From assembly GCA_020024515.1 (NCBI GenBank), contig JAHHTR010000025.1, positions 1 to 23,664 on the forward strand: a stretch of DNA of 23,664 nucleotides. The letters run 5' to 3'. Shown in pieces: positions 22,587 to 23,664 of the stretch. Numbering within the stretch: the first letter of the stretch is position 1; every line of letters starts with the position of its first letter. The position numbers and the translations under genes are program-made. Origin of the DNA: Angelakisella sp. GTDB taxonomy: Bacteria > Bacillota > Clostridia > Oscillospirales > Ruminococcaceae. The notes beneath the pieces are model-generated. The model worked only from the letters and a program-made list of their open reading frames with translations, made no database searches and was not told the DNA's origin.

Positions 22587-22832
22587 ATGGCAGTAAAAAT
22601 CAGATTGCGTCGTATGGGCGCTAAAAAAGCACCTTTCTATCGTATAGTTGTTGCAGATTCACGTTACCCACGTGATGGTCGTTTTATCGAAGAAATCGGA
22701 ACATACGATCCAACTAAAAACCCAAGCGTTATAAATGTTAATGCTGAAAAAGTAACTAACTGGATGTCAAAAGGTGCACAACCAACAGATACGGTTAAGA
22801 AAATTCTTAAAAATGAAGGTATTATCAAATAA
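22587..22832 (+). CDS. rpsP: 30S ribosomal protein S16
   Basis: The 81-residue protein begins AVKIRLRRMGAKKAPFYRIV, the S16 signature. It continues with VADSRYPRDGRFIEEIGTYD and the PTKNPSVINVNAEKV segment, then a WMSKGAQPTDTVKKIL C-terminal helix. S16 is required for 30S assembly. GGAGG lies about 10 nt before the ATG. It follows ffh after 84 nt and precedes khpA by 34 nt, the conserved Firmicutes order. Confidence 0.99.
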   Translation: MAVKIRLRRMGAKKAPFYRIVVADSRYPRDGRFIEEIGTYDPTKNPSVINVNAEKVTNWMSKGAQPTDTVKKILKNEGIIK

Positions 22833-22866
22833 ATTTGTCTTATTAAATTAAGAAGGGGATAGCAAT

Positions 22867-23103
22867 ATGAAAGATTTAATTGAAACTATTGCTAAGGGCT
22901 TAGTTGAAAACAAAGATGAAGTTAATGTTACAGTTGATGAAGTTAATTCAGAAGGTGTAACTGTATATCATCTACACGTTGCACAACCTGATATGGGCAG
23001 AGTTATTGGTAAACAAGGTAGAATTGCAAAAGCGCTTAGAACTGTTGTACGTTCTGCCGCAAGTAAAGCTAATATGAAAGTTGCACTTGAAATAGACGGT
23101 TAA
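22867..23103 (+). CDS. khpA: KH-domain RNA-binding protein KhpA (YlqC)
   Basis: The 78-residue protein is a single KH domain. The conserved GxxG loop is GKQG within MGRVIGKQGRIAKALRTVVR (about 44-63), and an N-terminal MKDLIETIAKGLVENKDEV helix is typical. KhpA forms complexes with KhpB/Jag and binds many RNAs, affecting cell elongation and division in streptococci. AGAAGGGGA lies about 8 nt before the ATG. It is the last gene of the ylxM-ffh-rpsP-khpA set; the usual next genes rimM and trmD are missing and a terminator follows. Confidence 0.97.
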   Translation: MKDLIETIAKGLVENKDEVNVTVDEVNSEGVTVYHLHVAQPDMGRVIGKQGRIAKALRTVVRSAASKANMKVALEIDG

Positions 23104-23192
23104 GTTCGTTTTATTGATTGTAATTATTTATATTATATTTAACATACTTACTTGATATTTTTTTCAAGATTAGTATAGATAAGGATGAATTT

Positions 23193-23236
23193 AAAAACCA
23201 TAAATTACTAGTTTGTTAGTACTTTATGGTTTTTTA
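23193..23236 (+). terminator. Rho-independent terminator of the ffh-rpsP-khpA operon
   Basis: AAAACCATAAA and TTTATGGTTTT arms, with an inner TACTA/TAGTA stem around GTTTGT, are followed by a T-run (about 23229-23236). It lies 90 nt after the khpA stop. Confidence 0.9.
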
Positions 23237-23270
23237 TATTGTTTAAATATTTAATTAATTAATAAAAACC

Positions 23271-23299
23271 TTGATTTTTTGTATTGTGTATGTTATAAT
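23271..23299 (+). promoter_or_regulatory. tRNA-Ser promoter
   Basis: TTGATT (23271-23276), a 17-nt spacer and a perfect TATAAT (23294-23299), 27 nt before the tRNA 5' end. Confidence 0.82.
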
Positions 23300-23325
23300 A
23301 TTATACGTTATTATTAATATTGTAT

Positions 23326-23414
23326 GGAGATGTACCCAAGCTGGTGAAGGGGCGGCATTGGAAATGCCGTAGGTGGGCAACTACGCGAGAGTTCGAACCT
23401 CTCCATCTCCGCCA
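23326..23414 (+). tRNA. tRNA-Ser (anticodon GGA)
   Basis: The acceptor arms GGAGATG and CATCTCC pair perfectly, followed by G73 and an encoded CCA end (GCCA). The anticodon stem CGGCA/TGCCG encloses TTGGAAA, giving anticodon GGA, which reads UCC and UCU. A long variable arm (GTAGGTGGGCAACTACG), typical of class II serine tRNAs, and a T-arm with GTTCGAA are present. Total length is 89 nt. It stands alone with its own promoter and terminator. Confidence 0.97.
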
Positions 23415-23468
23415 GTGGCGAACCGCCACACGTGAGACGTGAGCAAAGTTTTTGTTCACGTCTTTTTT
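23415..23468 (+). terminator. Hairpin and terminator after tRNA-Ser
   Basis: A small GTGGCG-AAC-CGCCAC hairpin directly follows the tRNA CCA. Then comes a 13-bp stem (23435-23447 with 23451-23463, one G-U) and a T-run. The second stem is a strong intrinsic terminator for the tRNA transcript. Confidence 0.85.
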
Positions 23469-23510
23469 ATGTTCTTACGTTATACTATTATTATTTGCAA
23501 TGCTGAACCT

Positions 23511-23581
23511 TTCGGTGAACCGCCAAATGTGTGGTGTGAGTAAAGTTTTTGTTCATATCTTTTTTATGTTCTCACATTAAT
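23511..23581 (+). repeat. Diverged second copy of the post-tRNA hairpin unit
   Basis: About 70 bp repeat the segment at 23414-23484 with a 97-bp offset. They share GAACCGCCA, GTGTGAG/CGTGAG, AAAGTTTTTGTTCA and TCTTTTTTATGTTCT. The stem is kept through G-U pairs rather than Watson-Crick pairs. No tRNA precedes this copy. Confidence 0.75.
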
Positions 23582-23664
23582 GTATAAAAAAAGTAACTGT
23601 AAACTGTTTGTGAACTGCTCCAATTTGTGCGGACAGTACAAAAAGAACCTCTTATGGTATGGAA

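Noticed and set aside
23346..23370. Mirror-like CGGCATTGGAAATGCCG as a regulatory palindrome
   Set aside because: It is the anticodon stem-loop of tRNA-Ser.
1..23664. CRISPR array, prophage or integron
   Set aside because: No regularly spaced repeats, cas, integrase or phage structural genes were seen in the window.

Overview
The window is chromosomal DNA from an AT-rich, Gram-positive anaerobe of the Clostridia type. The evidence is Shine-Dalgarno boxes of the AGGAGG kind, near-consensus TTGACA/TATAAT promoters, a ylxM-ffh-rpsP-khpA operon, an ECF-type thiamine transporter under a TPP riboswitch, and a biotin-dependent Na+-pumping decarboxylase operon. No species can be named from the sequence alone.

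Left part (about 1-9000, all genes on the minus strand): an accessory island of small soluble genes that are mostly of unknown function. Recognisable members are a VOC/glyoxalase-fold protein, a ClbS/DfsB-type four-helix protein, two divergent DUF4261-type proteins, a DUF6348-like protein, a DUF3885 protein and a DUF6881 protein. Three damaged members lie between them: a SUFU-like relic, a gene with two frameshift lesions, and a DUF4253-like tail. No toxin, integrase or transposase gene is present. The most economical reading is an orphan poly-immunity (resistance) array that is gaining and losing members.

Middle-left (9398-11774, minus): a probable four-gene operon in the order NUDIX hydrolase, metallophosphoesterase, frameshifted pentapeptide-repeat protein, GNAT acetyltransferase. 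A 427-bp gene-free spacer with a perfect 14-bp inverted repeat separates it from the island.

Middle (11904-15717, minus): a complete sodium-translocating decarboxylase operon. The carboxyltransferase subunit comes first, then the small membrane subunit, the biotin carrier and the membrane beta subunit, ending in a terminator. Carboxyltransferase and biotin domain are separate genes, the beta subunit carries an unusual soluble insertion of about 95 residues, and the gamma-like subunit ends in a tandem repeat.

Right part (16110-23664, mostly plus): mnmE; a promoter, TPP riboswitch and terminator leading to thiT; rpsT; a convergent membrane diguanylate cyclase; the SRP/ribosome operon ylxM-ffh-rpsP-khpA; and tRNA-Ser(GGA) followed by two related hairpins in tandem. 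The usual rimM-trmD-rplS continuation after khpA is absent. Both window edges carry short stretches that could be ends of insertion sequences, but this is weakly supported.
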